This document shows positions 47,369 through 55,940 of a stretch of 64,000 bases of DNA, in pieces (the stretch's first letter is position 1; every line of letters begins with the position of its first letter). Under the pieces are notes generated by a model. It saw only the letters and a program-made list of their open reading frames with translations, was not told the origin of the DNA and did no database searches. The stretch comes from Streptomyces canus (lineage in GTDB: Bacteria; Actinomycetota; Actinomycetes; Streptomycetales; Streptomycetaceae): the NCBI RefSeq assembly GCF_030815415.1, contig NZ_JAUSWW010000001.1, positions 9,176,001 to 9,240,000 of the forward strand. Reading direction: 5' to 3'. A program made the position numbers and the translations under genes.

Positions 47369-48477
47369 TCCTCGGCGCCGGGTTCGCGCAGCCCGCACAG
47401 CAGGAGCCGGCCCACCGCGGGCAGGGCGACGAGCGGGAGCAGCGCGGTCCGCAGGGACGTGGCGTCGGCGAGTGCCCCCAGGGCGGGCGCGGCCAGCCCG
47501 CCGACGCTCACCGTCAGCCCCAGCGTGACACCGCTCGCCGTGCCGACCCGCCGCGGCAGACAGTCCTGGCCGAGCGTGACATGCAGCGAGAACGGCACAT
47601 ACAGGCCGGCCGAGGTGAGCGCGACGAACGCATGGACGAGCGGCCCGGGTACGAGCACCAGCCCCGCGACGGCCAGGACGGTCAGCACGTACGACCACCG
47701 TACGACCGCCAGCCGCCCGTACCGGTCCGCGAGCCGCCCGCCGGCCACCGTGCCCACCGCACCCCCGGCGTAGAGCACGCACAGCGCGACCGTGCCGGCC
47801 ATCTCCCCGCCCCCGGTGCGCTCACGCACGTACAGCGAGACGAACGCGCTCAGCCCGACGAACACGACCGACCGGCAGACGATCGCCCCCGAAAGCCGCA
47901 GGAACGATCGCCAGTCGTCGCGGCCGGCGCCGGCGGACACAGGACCGGACACGGAACGGCGCCCGGCCGCGCGGACCGCCGCCGCGAGGGCGGGCACGAT
48001 CAGCAGGGGAGCGGCGCCCAGACCGCCGAGCCCGACCACGGCCATCACGAGCAGCGGTGCCGCGGCGAAGCCGAGGTTGCCGCCCAGGGCGAACCAGCCC
48101 ATCGCCGCGTGGCTGCCGCCCGCCGCGGCGCGGGCCGCCCGGGCCGCCTCCGGATGGTAGGCGGCGACCCCGACCCCGGACACGGCGACCGCGGCGAGGG
48201 TCAGCGCGTACGAGTCGGTGACCCCGCTCAGCGCCGCCCCGGCCCCGGCGGTCAGCGCGCTCAGCGGCAGCAGCCACGGCATCGCCCACCGGTCGGTGAG
48301 CGCCCCGAACAGCGGTTGCACGACGGACGACAACAAGGACGCGGCGAGGACGACGCCCGAGGCGGCGGCGTAGGTGTAGGCGCGCTCGGCGACGAAGTAC
48401 GGCACCAGAGCGGCCACCGCCCCCTGGTAGACGTCGACGCAGGCGTGCCCCAAGGACAGATGGCGTATCGCGGTCAT
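47326..48477 (-). CDS. MFS transporter, fosmidomycin-resistance (Fsr)-like
   Basis: A 383-aa permease with about 12 hydrophobic segments. The N terminus RHLSLGHACVDVYQGAVAAL matches the Fsr-like group (HxxxDxxxG). LFGALTDRWAMPWLLP is the motif A equivalent, and AYHPEAARAARAAAGG with GWFALGGNLGFAAAPLL are further Fsr features. It is probably an efflux pump for a small drug-like molecule. It starts at ATG 48477, divergent over 54 bp from an AraC regulator that is likely to control it. Its 3' end overlaps the MarR gene. Confidence 0.9.
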   Translation of the reverse strand: MTAIRHLSLGHACVDVYQGAVAALVPYFVAERAYTYAAASGVVLAASLLSSVVQPLFGALTDRWAMPWLLPLSALTAGAGAALSGVTDSYALTLAAVAVSGVGVAAYHPEAARAARAAAGGSHAAMGWFALGGNLGFAAAPLLVMAVVGLGGLGAAPLLIVPALAAAVRAAGRRSVSGPVSAGAGRDDWRSFLRLSGAIVCRSVVFVGLSAFVSLYVRERTGGGEMAGTVALCVLYAGGAVGTVAGGRLADRYGRLAVVRWSYVLTVLAVAGLVLVPGPLVHAFVALTSAGLYVPFSLHVTLGQDCLPRRVGTASGVTLGLTVSVGGLAAPALGALADATSLRTALLPLVALPAVGRLLLCGLREPGAEDQTVAAGSVSSSTE

Positions 48478-48517
48478 ACCGAGATCGTCGCGAGAGCGGG
48501 GCCTGGCGCGCTTTCGA

Positions 48518-48523
48518 TAAACT
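48518..48523 (+). promoter_or_regulatory. Possible leaderless -10 element of the AraC gene
   Basis: TAAACT ends 8 bases before the GTG at 48532, which has no recognisable ribosome binding site. The 54-bp gap to the divergent MFS gene has little room for more than this promoter and one operator. Confidence 0.35.
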
Positions 48524-48531
48524 GCCTACTT

Positions 48532-49281
48532 GTGCCGGATATCCGCCATACGCCGCAGGCCCCGACCCGTGCCCAGAGCCTGGCCGCCGGGGAGCGCATC
48601 GACGCGCACCGGCACGACGACCACCAGATCGTCTACGCCGGCTCCGGCGTCCTGGCCGTCACCACCGATGCCGGCATCTGGTTCGCCCCGGGCAACCGTG
48701 CCATCTGGGTCCCCGCGGGCACCGTCCACGCCCACCGCGCCCACGGCCACCTCGACCTGCACCTGGTCGGCCTGGCCGCCGACGACAACCCGCTCGGCCT
48801 GGACGCCCCCACCGTCCTCGCCGTGAGCCCCCTCCTGCGCGAACTGATCGTCGCCTACACCCGGGCCCCCGCTGACGACAGCCCCGAACGCCACCGTCTG
48901 CTCGCCGTCCTCCGCGACCAGCTGCGCGCCTCGCCCCAGCAGCCCCTGCACCTGCCCGCCGCCACCGACCCGCGCCTGGCCGCCGTCTGCGAGATCCTGC
49001 ACGCCGACCCCGCCGAACCACGCACCCTGGCCGCCCTCGGCACCGTGACCGGGGCGGGCGAACGCACCCTGAGCCGACTCTTCCGCAGCGAGTTCGGCAT
49101 GACCTTCCCGCAGTGGCGCACCCAGTCACGCCTCTACCATGCCCTGCGGATGCTGGCCGACGGAACACCCGTCACCACCGTCGCCCACCGCTGCGGCTGG
49201 TCGTCCACGAGCGCGTTCATCGAGGTCTTCCGCCGCTCGTTCGGACATACGCCCGGGATCCACAACCGCCTTTCCCCATAG
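48532..49281 (+). CDS. AraC family regulator with cupin sensor domain
   Basis: A 249-aa regulator. Residues about 10-95 form a cupin-like sensor (ERIDAHRHDDHQIVYAGSGV, then WVPAGTVHAHRAHG). The double HTH occupies about 150-245 (TLAALGTVTGAGERTLSRLF, then VTTVAHRCGWSSTSAFIEVF). The combination is typical of single-gene AraC regulators of efflux pumps. GTG 48532 is chosen from the domain start; no ribosome binding site is seen. It is divergent from the MFS gene at 48477 and probably acts on it. Confidence 0.92.
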   Translation: MPDIRHTPQAPTRAQSLAAGERIDAHRHDDHQIVYAGSGVLAVTTDAGIWFAPGNRAIWVPAGTVHAHRAHGHLDLHLVGLAADDNPLGLDAPTVLAVSPLLRELIVAYTRAPADDSPERHRLLAVLRDQLRASPQQPLHLPAATDPRLAAVCEILHADPAEPRTLAALGTVTGAGERTLSRLFRSEFGMTFPQWRTQSRLYHALRMLADGTPVTTVAHRCGWSSTSAFIEVFRRSFGHTPGIHNRLSP

Positions 49282-49352
49282 GTGAACAGGCCGCCGTACG
49301 AGCTGCTTGTACCGTGCAGTAATATCGCGCGGCAAGCCCCCTAGGAGGAACC

Positions 49353-49733
49353 GTGCCCCGGTCCCAACGCTCACCCCTGCTGCTGGCCGGTCTGCTGGCC
49401 GGCGTAGGGGTCACCCACTTCGCCGCACCGCGCTCGTTCGACGCGACCATCCCGAAGTTCCTGCCGGGATCGCCCAGGACCTGGACCTACGCGAGCGGCG
49501 TCGCCGAGTTCGCGCTGGCGGCCGGTCTCATGGCGCCCCGCACCCGCAAGGCCGCCGCCCTGGCCTCGGCCGCCTTCTTCGTCGGGGTCTTCCCGGCGAA
49601 CGTGAAGATGGCCGTCGACTGGCGCCACCGCCCCACCCCGCAGAAGGCCGCCGCGATCGCCCGGCTGCCGCTTCAGGTGCCCCTCGTCCTGTGGGCCCGC
49701 AACGTCGCACGGAACACGGAGAACCAGGCATGA
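49353..49733 (+). CDS. DoxX-like small membrane protein
   Basis: A 126-aa protein with four hydrophobic helices (LLLAGLLAGVGVTHFAAPRS, SGVAEFALAAGLM, AALASAAFFVGVFPANV, LPLQVPLVLW). The first helix with THF and the motif PANVKMAVDW match DoxX-like proteins. GTG 49353 follows AGGAGGAACC. Its stop overlaps the peroxiredoxin start (ATGA), so both are made together. A role in redox homeostasis at the membrane is suggested by this pairing, as with other DoxX proteins linked to thiol systems (inference). Confidence 0.8.
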   Translation: MPRSQRSPLLLAGLLAGVGVTHFAAPRSFDATIPKFLPGSPRTWTYASGVAEFALAAGLMAPRTRKAAALASAAFFVGVFPANVKMAVDWRHRPTPQKAAAIARLPLQVPLVLWARNVARNTENQA

Positions 49734-50197
49734 GCGCCCGCACAGACGTCGGCGACAAGATCGAGGACTTCGAACTGCCCGACGAGACCGGCACCCCGCG
49801 CAGCCTGAGCTCGCTGCTCGCCGACGGGCCGATCGTCCTGTTCTTCTACCCCGCGGCGATGACCGCCGGCTGCACCGCCGAGGCCTGTCACTTCCGTGAT
49901 CTGGCGGCCGAGTTCGACGCTGTCGGCGCCCGCCCGGTCGGCATCAGCGGCGACTCCGTGGAGCGCCAGCAGGAGTTCTCCGGCAAGCACACGCTCGGCA
50001 TGCCGCTGCTGTCCGACGCCGACGGGACGATCCGGGAGCGGTTCGGGGTGAACCGCGGCTTCTCGCTGGCCCCGACCAAGCGGGTCACCTTCGTCATAGC
50101 CCAGGACCGGACCGTCCTGGAGGTCGTCCGCAGCGAGCTGCGGATGAACACCCACGCCGACCGGGCCCTCGCCGCTCTGCGCGACCACCGCAAGTGA
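49730..50197 (+). CDS. Peroxiredoxin, BCP/PrxQ-like
   Basis: A 155-aa thiol peroxidase of the AhpC/TSA superfamily that reduces peroxides. The active-site block FFYPAAMTAGCTAEACHFRD holds the peroxidatic cysteine C48 and a resolving cysteine C53 five residues on, the PrxQ arrangement. The usual TPGCT is TAGCT here: the conserved proline is replaced by alanine, while the threonine upstream is present. GISGDSVERQQEFSGKHTLG and GFSLAPTKRVTFVI follow. ATG 49730 is coupled to the DoxX-like gene. Confidence 0.92.
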   Translation: MSARTDVGDKIEDFELPDETGTPRSLSSLLADGPIVLFFYPAAMTAGCTAEACHFRDLAAEFDAVGARPVGISGDSVERQQEFSGKHTLGMPLLSDADGTIRERFGVNRGFSLAPTKRVTFVIAQDRTVLEVVRSELRMNTHADRALAALRDHRK

Positions 50198-50261
50198 CGT
50201 ACGAGTCCTGGTAGCCGTACCGAGGTTGTTGCGGTGCGGCAAAGGGACCATCCTGGACGAT

Positions 50262-52601
50262 ATGGAGCACGCCTCGGCCGCGGCGATCATCGACGCGCAC
50301 GGCATGGTGACGGGGTGGAGCGACGGTGCCCGGCGGCTGACCGGATACCCGGCCGAGGAGGCCGTGGGACTCCCGGTGCGAGAGCTGCTCGCCGAGGACC
50401 CGTCGCCCGACGTCCTGGCGGCCCGGACCGGCACCGTCGTTCTGCGGCACCGGGACGGCACCCCCGTCGCCCTCCCGCTGCGGGCGTGCGAGGTGCTGGG
50501 CCCGGACGGCTCACCCGGCGGGTTCGTGATCACCGCGGAGCAGCCCGGCGGGGCGGAGCCGACCCTCGCGGGGCAGGCCTTCCAGCAGGCTTCCATGTCC
50601 ATGTCGGTCTTCGATCCGCAGCAGCGCTATCTGCGGCTCAACGACGTGGCCTGCCAGGTGATGGGGGTGCCGGAGGAGGCCCTGCTCGGCCGGTTCTTCC
50701 CGGAGACCGTGGAGGACGCCGAGCACAGCCGGGGCTTCAACTGGCATCTTCGGCACGTCGCCGAGACCGGCGAGCCCATCCACTACGAGAGCCACACGCG
50801 CGCCCCGTCCGGCAGCCGCTACCACGCCTGGAACATCGAGATGTGGCCCGTCCGCAACGGCGTCGACGACGTGGTCGGGGTCGCCCTGGCCGCCTTCGAC
50901 AGCACCGAGCAGCACTGGGCCCGCCAGCGCCTGGCCCTGCTGAACGAGGCCGCGGACGCCATCGGCACCACCCTCGACGTGGTCCGCACCGCCGAGGAAC
51001 TGGTGACGCTCGTCGTCCCCCGGTTCGCCGACTTCACCAGCGTGGACCTCCTCGAATGGGTCCTCGGCCCGGACGAACCGCCCAGCGCCATGCCCCAGGA
51101 CGTCGTCCTGCGCCGCGTCGCCCACGGCTCCGCCCACGAGGGCACCCCGGAGGCCGCCGTCCACCTCGGCGCGCTGGACGTCTACCCGCCGTACTCCCCG
51201 CCCGCGCGGGCCCTGCGCGAGGGCCGGGCCGTGCTCAGCCGGGCCGGTGAGCCGTCCTTCGACCGCTGGGTCCGCGAGCGCAACGCCCGCGCCCCCAAGG
51301 GCCGGCCCTACCGCGAAGGCACCCACTCGATGCTGGCCGTACCCCTCCGGGCCCGCGGCATCACTCTGGGTGTCGCCGTGGCCGTCCGTATCGGCCCCTC
51401 GGACCCCTACGTCCAGGACGACGCAACCCTCGCCGAGGAGCTGGCCAGTCGCGCGGCCGTCTGTATCGACAACTCGCGCCGCTTCGCCCGTGAGCGCACG
51501 ACCGCGCTCGCCCTCCAGCACAGCCTGCTGCCCCGGGGACTGCCCGGACAGGCCGCCGTCGAGGTCGCCCACCGCTATCTGCCCTGCGGCTCCCTCGCCG
51601 GCGTCGGCGGCGACTGGTTCGACGTCATCCCGCTCTCCGGCAGCCGTGTCGCCCTCGTCGTCGGCGACGTCGTCGGGCACGGCATCACCTCCTCGGCGAC
51701 GATGGGCCGCCTCTGCACGGCCGTCCGCACCCTCGCCGACGTGGACCTGCCGCCCGACGAACTCCTCACCCACCTCGACGACCTGGTCACCCACCTGGCG
51801 GCCTACGACAGCGACGACGACATCGCCGAACTCGGCGCGACCTGCCTCTACGCCGTCTACGACCCCGTATCGCGCCGTCTCACCCTCGCCGCCGCCGGTC
51901 ACCCGCCGCCCGCCCTGGTCCTGCCCGACGGCAGCGCGGAACTCGTCCCCATGTCCGCGGGACCCCCGCTGGGCGTCGGCGGACTGCCCTTCGAGGCCAC
52001 CGAGGTGGAACTGCCCGAGGGCGCCGTCGTCGCCCTGTACACCGACGGCCTCATCGAGGACCGCGACCGCGACATCGACCATGCCACCGGTGAGCTCTGC
52101 CGCGCCCTCACCGCACGCGCCAGCTCCCTCGACGCCCTCTGCGACACGGTGCTGAAAGCCGTGCTCCCGGAGGAGCCGAGCGACGACGTGGCCCTGCTGC
52201 TGGCCCGTACCCGCGCCCTGGGCGCCGACCGGGTCGCCACCTGGGACATCGCCCCCGACCCCGCCCGCGTGGCCGACGCCCGCCAGGCCGCCACCGAGCA
52301 ACTCACCACATGGGGCCTGGACGAGGCCGGCTTCGTCACCGAACTCGTCGTCAGCGAACTGGTCACCAACGCCATCCGCTACGGAGCCCCGCCCATCCAG
52401 CTCCGGCTGATCCGCGACCGCACCCTCATCTGCGAGGTCTCCGACGGCAGTTCCACCTCGCCGCATCTGCGCCGCGCCCACGCCTACGACGAGGGCGGGC
52501 GCGGACTGCTGCTGGTCGCCCAGCTCACCCAGCGCTGGGGCAGCAGACAGACCGGCGCCGGCAAGACGATCTGGGCCGAACAGCCGCTGCCCCCGGACTG
52601 A
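50262..52601 (+). CDS. Multidomain SpoIIE-type phosphatase with PAS, GAF and ATPase domains
   Basis: A 779-aa signalling protein. Two PAS domains (about 5-105, then 110-220 with YLRLNDVACQVMG), a GAF domain (about 225-405), a PP2C/SpoIIE phosphatase (about 420-640, with GGDWFDVIPLSGSRVALVVG and VVGHGITSSATMG) and a C-terminal GHKL ATPase (about 650-779, with ELVVSELVTNAIRYGAPP). Such proteins both dephosphorylate anti-anti-sigma factors and carry an anti-sigma-like kinase. ATG 50262 is chosen at the PAS start; the frame also opens at TTG 50226. It would feed signals into the sigma networks elsewhere in the window. Confidence 0.93.
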   Translation: MEHASAAAIIDAHGMVTGWSDGARRLTGYPAEEAVGLPVRELLAEDPSPDVLAARTGTVVLRHRDGTPVALPLRACEVLGPDGSPGGFVITAEQPGGAEPTLAGQAFQQASMSMSVFDPQQRYLRLNDVACQVMGVPEEALLGRFFPETVEDAEHSRGFNWHLRHVAETGEPIHYESHTRAPSGSRYHAWNIEMWPVRNGVDDVVGVALAAFDSTEQHWARQRLALLNEAADAIGTTLDVVRTAEELVTLVVPRFADFTSVDLLEWVLGPDEPPSAMPQDVVLRRVAHGSAHEGTPEAAVHLGALDVYPPYSPPARALREGRAVLSRAGEPSFDRWVRERNARAPKGRPYREGTHSMLAVPLRARGITLGVAVAVRIGPSDPYVQDDATLAEELASRAAVCIDNSRRFARERTTALALQHSLLPRGLPGQAAVEVAHRYLPCGSLAGVGGDWFDVIPLSGSRVALVVGDVVGHGITSSATMGRLCTAVRTLADVDLPPDELLTHLDDLVTHLAAYDSDDDIAELGATCLYAVYDPVSRRLTLAAAGHPPPALVLPDGSAELVPMSAGPPLGVGGLPFEATEVELPEGAVVALYTDGLIEDRDRDIDHATGELCRALTARASSLDALCDTVLKAVLPEEPSDDVALLLARTRALGADRVATWDIAPDPARVADARQAATEQLTTWGLDEAGFVTELVVSELVTNAIRYGAPPIQLRLIRDRTLICEVSDGSSTSPHLRRAHAYDEGGRGLLLVAQLTQRWGSRQTGAGKTIWAEQPLPPD

Positions 52602-53039
52602 TCACTCGAAGTCGCAGCCGGGGTTCGGCACGTCCTCGGAGAAAGCCGATCCGTGCGGCAGCACGTACAGTACCTCGAGGACGAGCGGAGTGTCGCCCAG
52701 GTTCCGGCCGAGATGGACGTCGCTCGGCCCGCCCGGCTCCCGGACGACGGTGCCCTTCGGATAGACCCCGTCACTGGCGCAGTCGGAGTGGTAGTGGCTG
52801 AGCGTGCCCTGCTTCACGTACCCGTACACGGGGCCGCCGTGGTAGTGCCAGCCGGTGGCCTGGCCGGGCGGAACGGTGATCTCTCTGACGGTGTAGTCGG
52901 TGCCCCCGACGGTGACCTGGCTGATCAGCCTGGCCGTGACGCCGGGGCCCGGCGGGGTTGCCTGGGCAGTGGTGCCACAGGTGAGGGCGGTGGCCGCGGC
53001 CACCGCCCCGGTTACGCCGACGCGGAGCAAGGTGCGCAT
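52602..53039 (-). CDS. Secreted cupin-domain protein
   Basis: A 145-aa exported protein. A Sec signal peptide (MRTLLRVGVTGAVAAATALT, cleavage near AQA) precedes a single cupin barrel with TGWHYHGGPVYGYVKQGTLSHYH-type metal ligands, read in two parts: WHYHGGPVYGYV and GTLSHYH. Two cysteines (SDCAS and NPGCDF) may form a disulfide. ATG 53039 follows AGGAGG. Function is not known; many such proteins bind small ligands or metals. Its stop abuts that of the SpoIIE phosphatase gene with no gap. Confidence 0.88.
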   Translation of the reverse strand: MRTLLRVGVTGAVAAATALTCGTTAQATPPGPGVTARLISQVTVGGTDYTVREITVPPGQATGWHYHGGPVYGYVKQGTLSHYHSDCASDGVYPKGTVVREPGGPSDVHLGRNLGDTPLVLEVLYVLPHGSAFSEDVPNPGCDFE

Positions 53040-53131
53040 ACAGGGCCTCCTGACGCCTGAGCGGAAGATCGATGACGTTCCGCAGCGAACATAGAGGCAG
53101 AGAGCGGCAGTCGGGCCGGATTCGGCAGAAC

Positions 53132-53962
53132 TCAGAACTCCTCGTGCACCTCCGGATCCCCGCCCCGGCGCTCCTGGGTCCGGTCGGCGATCGCCGCCAT
53201 CTGGTCGGGCCCGAGCTCGAAGCCGAAGATGTCCAGGTTGGTGCGCTGCCGGTCGGGGTTCGACGACTTAGGGATCGGAACCGAGCCGAGCTGTGTGTGC
53301 CAGCGCAGGACGGCCTGCCCCGGCGTCACGCCGTGCGCCTCGGCGACCGCGGCGACGACGGGGTCGTCCAGCAGCGTCGAGCCGGGGGCGAGCGGGCTCC
53401 AGCTCTCGGTGCGGATGCCCTTGGCGGTGTGGAAGGCACGCAGCTCGTCCTGGCGCAGGAAGGGGTGCAGCTCGATCTGGTTGACGGCGGGCAGGACCCC
53501 GGTCTCCTTCTCCAACCGCTCGATGTGCTCCACCGTGAAGTTGGAGACGCCGATGGAACGGACCAGGCCCTCCTCGCGGAGCTTGATCATGGCCCGCCAG
53601 GAGTCGACGTACTTGTCGACGCGGGGGAGCGGCCAGTGGATGAGGTAGAGGTCCACGTGGTCCAGGCCGAGGCGGCGGCGGGACTCCTCGAAGGAGGCCA
53701 GGGTCTCCTCGTAGCCGTGGTGCCGGCCCGGGAGTTTCGTCGCGACGACGATCTCCTCGCGGGGGACACCGCTGTGGGTGACGCCGAGGCCCACTCCGGC
53801 CTCGTTGCCGTAGTTCGTCGCCGTGTCGACCAGGCGGTAGCCGAGCCGAAGGGCCTGCGCCACCGCCCGCTCCGCCTCCGCGTCGTCCATGGGCCAGGTA
53901 CCCAGGCCGATGGCCGGGAACGTCGTACCGTCGTTGAGCGTGTGTACCGGGTTGTCGATCAC
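53132..53962 (-). CDS. Aldo/keto reductase
   Basis: A 276-aa NADPH-dependent oxidoreductase of the AKR5-like branch. The catalytic tetrad is visible: Asp and Tyr in RLVDTATNYGNEAGVG, Lys in VVATKLPG and His in YLIHWPLP. IGVSNFTVEHIERL and PIPKSSNPDRQRTN are the standard AKR and phosphate-binding blocks. The GTG at 53962 is used because AAAAGG precedes it. It is divergent from the TauD-type dioxygenase gene over 145 bp that contain a long inverted repeat. Confidence 0.93.
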   Translation of the reverse strand: MIDNPVHTLNDGTTFPAIGLGTWPMDDAEAERAVAQALRLGYRLVDTATNYGNEAGVGLGVTHSGVPREEIVVATKLPGRHHGYEETLASFEESRRRLGLDHVDLYLIHWPLPRVDKYVDSWRAMIKLREEGLVRSIGVSNFTVEHIERLEKETGVLPAVNQIELHPFLRQDELRAFHTAKGIRTESWSPLAPGSTLLDDPVVAAVAEAHGVTPGQAVLRWHTQLGSVPIPKSSNPDRQRTNLDIFGFELGPDQMAAIADRTQERRGGDPEVHEEF

Positions 53963-53980
53963 TGTCGGACCTTTTCCCTC

Positions 53981-54071
53981 GATCGTGTCGTCCCCCCAGC
54001 CTCGCGGATGACGTAAGTCGTGATCAACCGGACAGGCACTGTCGCCATGACCCGTGATCGCTGACACGATC
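53981..54071. repeat. Widely spaced 9-bp inverted repeat between AKR and dioxygenase genes
   Basis: GATCGTGTC (53981-53989) and GACACGATC (54063-54071) are exact inverted copies 73 bases apart in a divergent promoter region. Shared flanking bases extend the match slightly. They could be two operator sites for one regulator. Chance occurrence is possible. Confidence 0.35.
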
Positions 54072-54107
54072 TTCGGGGACCGGCCGCGGACGACCAACGG
54101 AGTACGG

Positions 54108-55079
54108 ATGACGACGAACACGGGCACGGCGGAGGCGGAGCACACCCCGGGGATCGAGGTGAAACCTGTCGCCGGGCACATCGGGGCGGAGATCACGGGT
54201 GTCGACCTGGCCGGGGAACTCGACGACGCCGTGGTCGCCGCGATCCGGTCGGCGGTGCTGCGCTGGAAAGTGGTGTTCTTCCGGGAGCAGCGGCTCGATC
54301 ACGCCGGGCACGTGGCGTTCGCGCGCCGGTTCGGCGAGCCGGTGGTGCTGCGGAAGCGGGGCAGCGCCTCGCCGCCGGGCTTTCCCGAGGTGGAGACGAC
54401 CGCCGACCGGCTGGAACTGGGCGGCAGGTTCGGCATGGAGCACGACGAGTGGCTCCAGCGACGCCGGCACACCCTGCTGCGCGGCTGGCACTGCGACCAC
54501 GGCGCCCGTATCGACCCGCCGGCCGCGACGATCCTGCGGGCCGAGACCGTACCGCCGTACGGCGGCGACACGACCTGGTCCAATCTGGCCGCCGCGTACG
54601 CCGGACTCTCCGCCCCGGTACGGGAGTTCGTGGACGGACTGCGGGTGGAACACCGGCTGGGCGTCGGCTATCAGTCCCGTCCCGGTGACGACTCCTACGT
54701 CCGTCATCTGCTGGACCACCAGGTCGCCTCGCTGCACCCTCTCGTGCGCGTCCACCCCGAGACGGGGGAGCGGATCCTCTACGTCAACGGCTACTACGTC
54801 GAGCAGATCGCCGACATCTCCCGAGCCGAGAGCACCGCGATCCTGGACATGCTCCTGGAGCAGGCCGTGCGACCCGAATACACCGTCCGCTTCCGTTGGG
54901 AACCGGGCAGCGTGGCCTTTTGGGACAACCGCGCCACCATCCACCTGGCCCCCGGCGACAACGCCCACCTCGGCTTCCCACGGACCATGCACCGGGTGAT
55001 GCTCGCCGGGGACGTACCGGTGGGCGTGAACGGCAAGCCGTCGGAGCCGATCGGCGGCACCGAGATCGGACGCTGGTGA
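54108..55079 (+). CDS. TauD/TfdA family Fe(II)/2-oxoglutarate dioxygenase
   Basis: A 323-aa enzyme. The N-terminal VKPVAGHIGAEITGVDLAGE is the standard TauD start. The iron ligands are H and D in GWHCDHG and the distal H in RTMHRVML, with a nearby Arg for 2-oxoglutarate. VAFWDNRATIHLAPGD is the conserved late block. Relatives remove sulfite from taurine or attack alkyl sulfates and aryloxy acids, so the substrate is open. ATG 54108 lies behind GGAG. It faces the aldo/keto reductase gene divergently. Confidence 0.93.
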   Translation: MTTNTGTAEAEHTPGIEVKPVAGHIGAEITGVDLAGELDDAVVAAIRSAVLRWKVVFFREQRLDHAGHVAFARRFGEPVVLRKRGSASPPGFPEVETTADRLELGGRFGMEHDEWLQRRRHTLLRGWHCDHGARIDPPAATILRAETVPPYGGDTTWSNLAAAYAGLSAPVREFVDGLRVEHRLGVGYQSRPGDDSYVRHLLDHQVASLHPLVRVHPETGERILYVNGYYVEQIADISRAESTAILDMLLEQAVRPEYTVRFRWEPGSVAFWDNRATIHLAPGDNAHLGFPRTMHRVMLAGDVPVGVNGKPSEPIGGTEIGRW

Positions 55080-55117
55080 GGGGTGGGCAGACGGCTTCCG
55101 GGCGGCCCCGGCGGGGC

Positions 55118-55819
55118 TCACCTTCCGGGGCGCTCGCCGGTGTTCGGCCGCTCCACCTGTGAGGCGATCACGGCCGCTTGGACGCGCCGCTGGACGCCCA
55201 GCTTGGCCAGCAGTCGGCTGATGTGGTTCTTGACGGTCTTCTCCGACAGGTAGAGCTTCTTGCCGATCTCACGGTTGGTGAGCCCCTCCCCGATCAGCGC
55301 GAGAATGTCCCGCTCGCGCGGGGACAGGCTCGCCAGCTCGGGGGACATGCCCGGGCTCTCGGCGGGATCGGCGCGCAGCGAGTGCATCAGCCGGGCCGTG
55401 GTCGCGGGGTCCAGCATGGACTGGCCCGAGGCGACGGTGCGCACGGCCGAGACCAGGTCCGAGCCCCGGATCTGCTTGAGGACATAGCCCGAGGCCCCGG
55501 CCATGATCGCGTCGAGCAGGGCGTCCTCGTCGTCGAACGAGGTCAGCATCAGACAGGCCAGCTCCGGCATCTGGCTGCGCAGCTCCCGGCAGACCGTGAT
55601 GCCGTCGCCGTCGGGGAGCCGTACGTCCAGCACGGCGACATGCGGACGCAGCGCCGGGCCGCGCGCGAGTGCGTGCTCGACAGTGCCCGCGTCACCGACG
55701 ACCGAGATGTCCGGCTCGGAGTCGAGAAGGTCGGTCAGCCCCCGTCGTACGACCTCGTGGTCGTCCAGCAGGAACACGCGGATGGGGTCCTGTTCGCTGA
55801 AGGTGTGTGCCTCGGTCAT
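55118..55819 (-). CDS. DevR/OsdR-like LuxR-type response regulator
   Basis: A 233-aa response regulator. Acidic pair D19-D20 (FLLDDHEVVR), acceptor D65 (VAVLDVRLPDGDG) and K115 (GYVLKQIRG) form an intact receiver. The LuxR HTH (LSPRERDILALIGEGLTNRE, then LSEKTVKNHISRLLAKLGVQ) resembles mycobacterial DevR/DosR and Streptomyces OsdR. ATG 55819 is used. A GGGCC-N4-GGCCC dyad lies 83-96 bp upstream, like those before neighbouring genes. No intact sensor kinase is present; a broken one lies at 60345-60956. Confidence 0.92.
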   Translation of the reverse strand: MTEAHTFSEQDPIRVFLLDDHEVVRRGLTDLLDSEPDISVVGDAGTVEHALARGPALRPHVAVLDVRLPDGDGITVCRELRSQMPELACLMLTSFDDEDALLDAIMAGASGYVLKQIRGSDLVSAVRTVASGQSMLDPATTARLMHSLRADPAESPGMSPELASLSPRERDILALIGEGLTNREIGKKLYLSEKTVKNHISRLLAKLGVQRRVQAAVIASQVERPNTGERPGR

Positions 55820-55901
55820 GACGACCCCTCGTTCCCCGGTGGCGGTCGGACAGCGGACCGTCCGTGACCACGATCATTGCTCGCCGGGACCGGATGCACC
55901 A

Positions 55902-55915
55902 GGGCCGTCCGGCCC
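55902..55915. promoter_or_regulatory. DevR/OsdR-type box upstream of the response regulator
   Basis: GGGCC-GTCC-GGCCC forms a perfect dyad with a 4-base centre. It resembles the GGGAC-N4-GTCCC core of DosR/DevR and OsdR boxes. It may mediate autoregulation of the gene starting at 55819. Confidence 0.5.
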
Positions 55916-55940
55916 CGGTCGCCACGGGGCGCGGATGCGG

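Noticed and set aside
46849..49281. An 810-codon open frame that ends with the AraC regulator
   Set aside because: Only the part after GTG 48532 is AraC; the rest overlaps MarR and MFS genes in meaningless frames.
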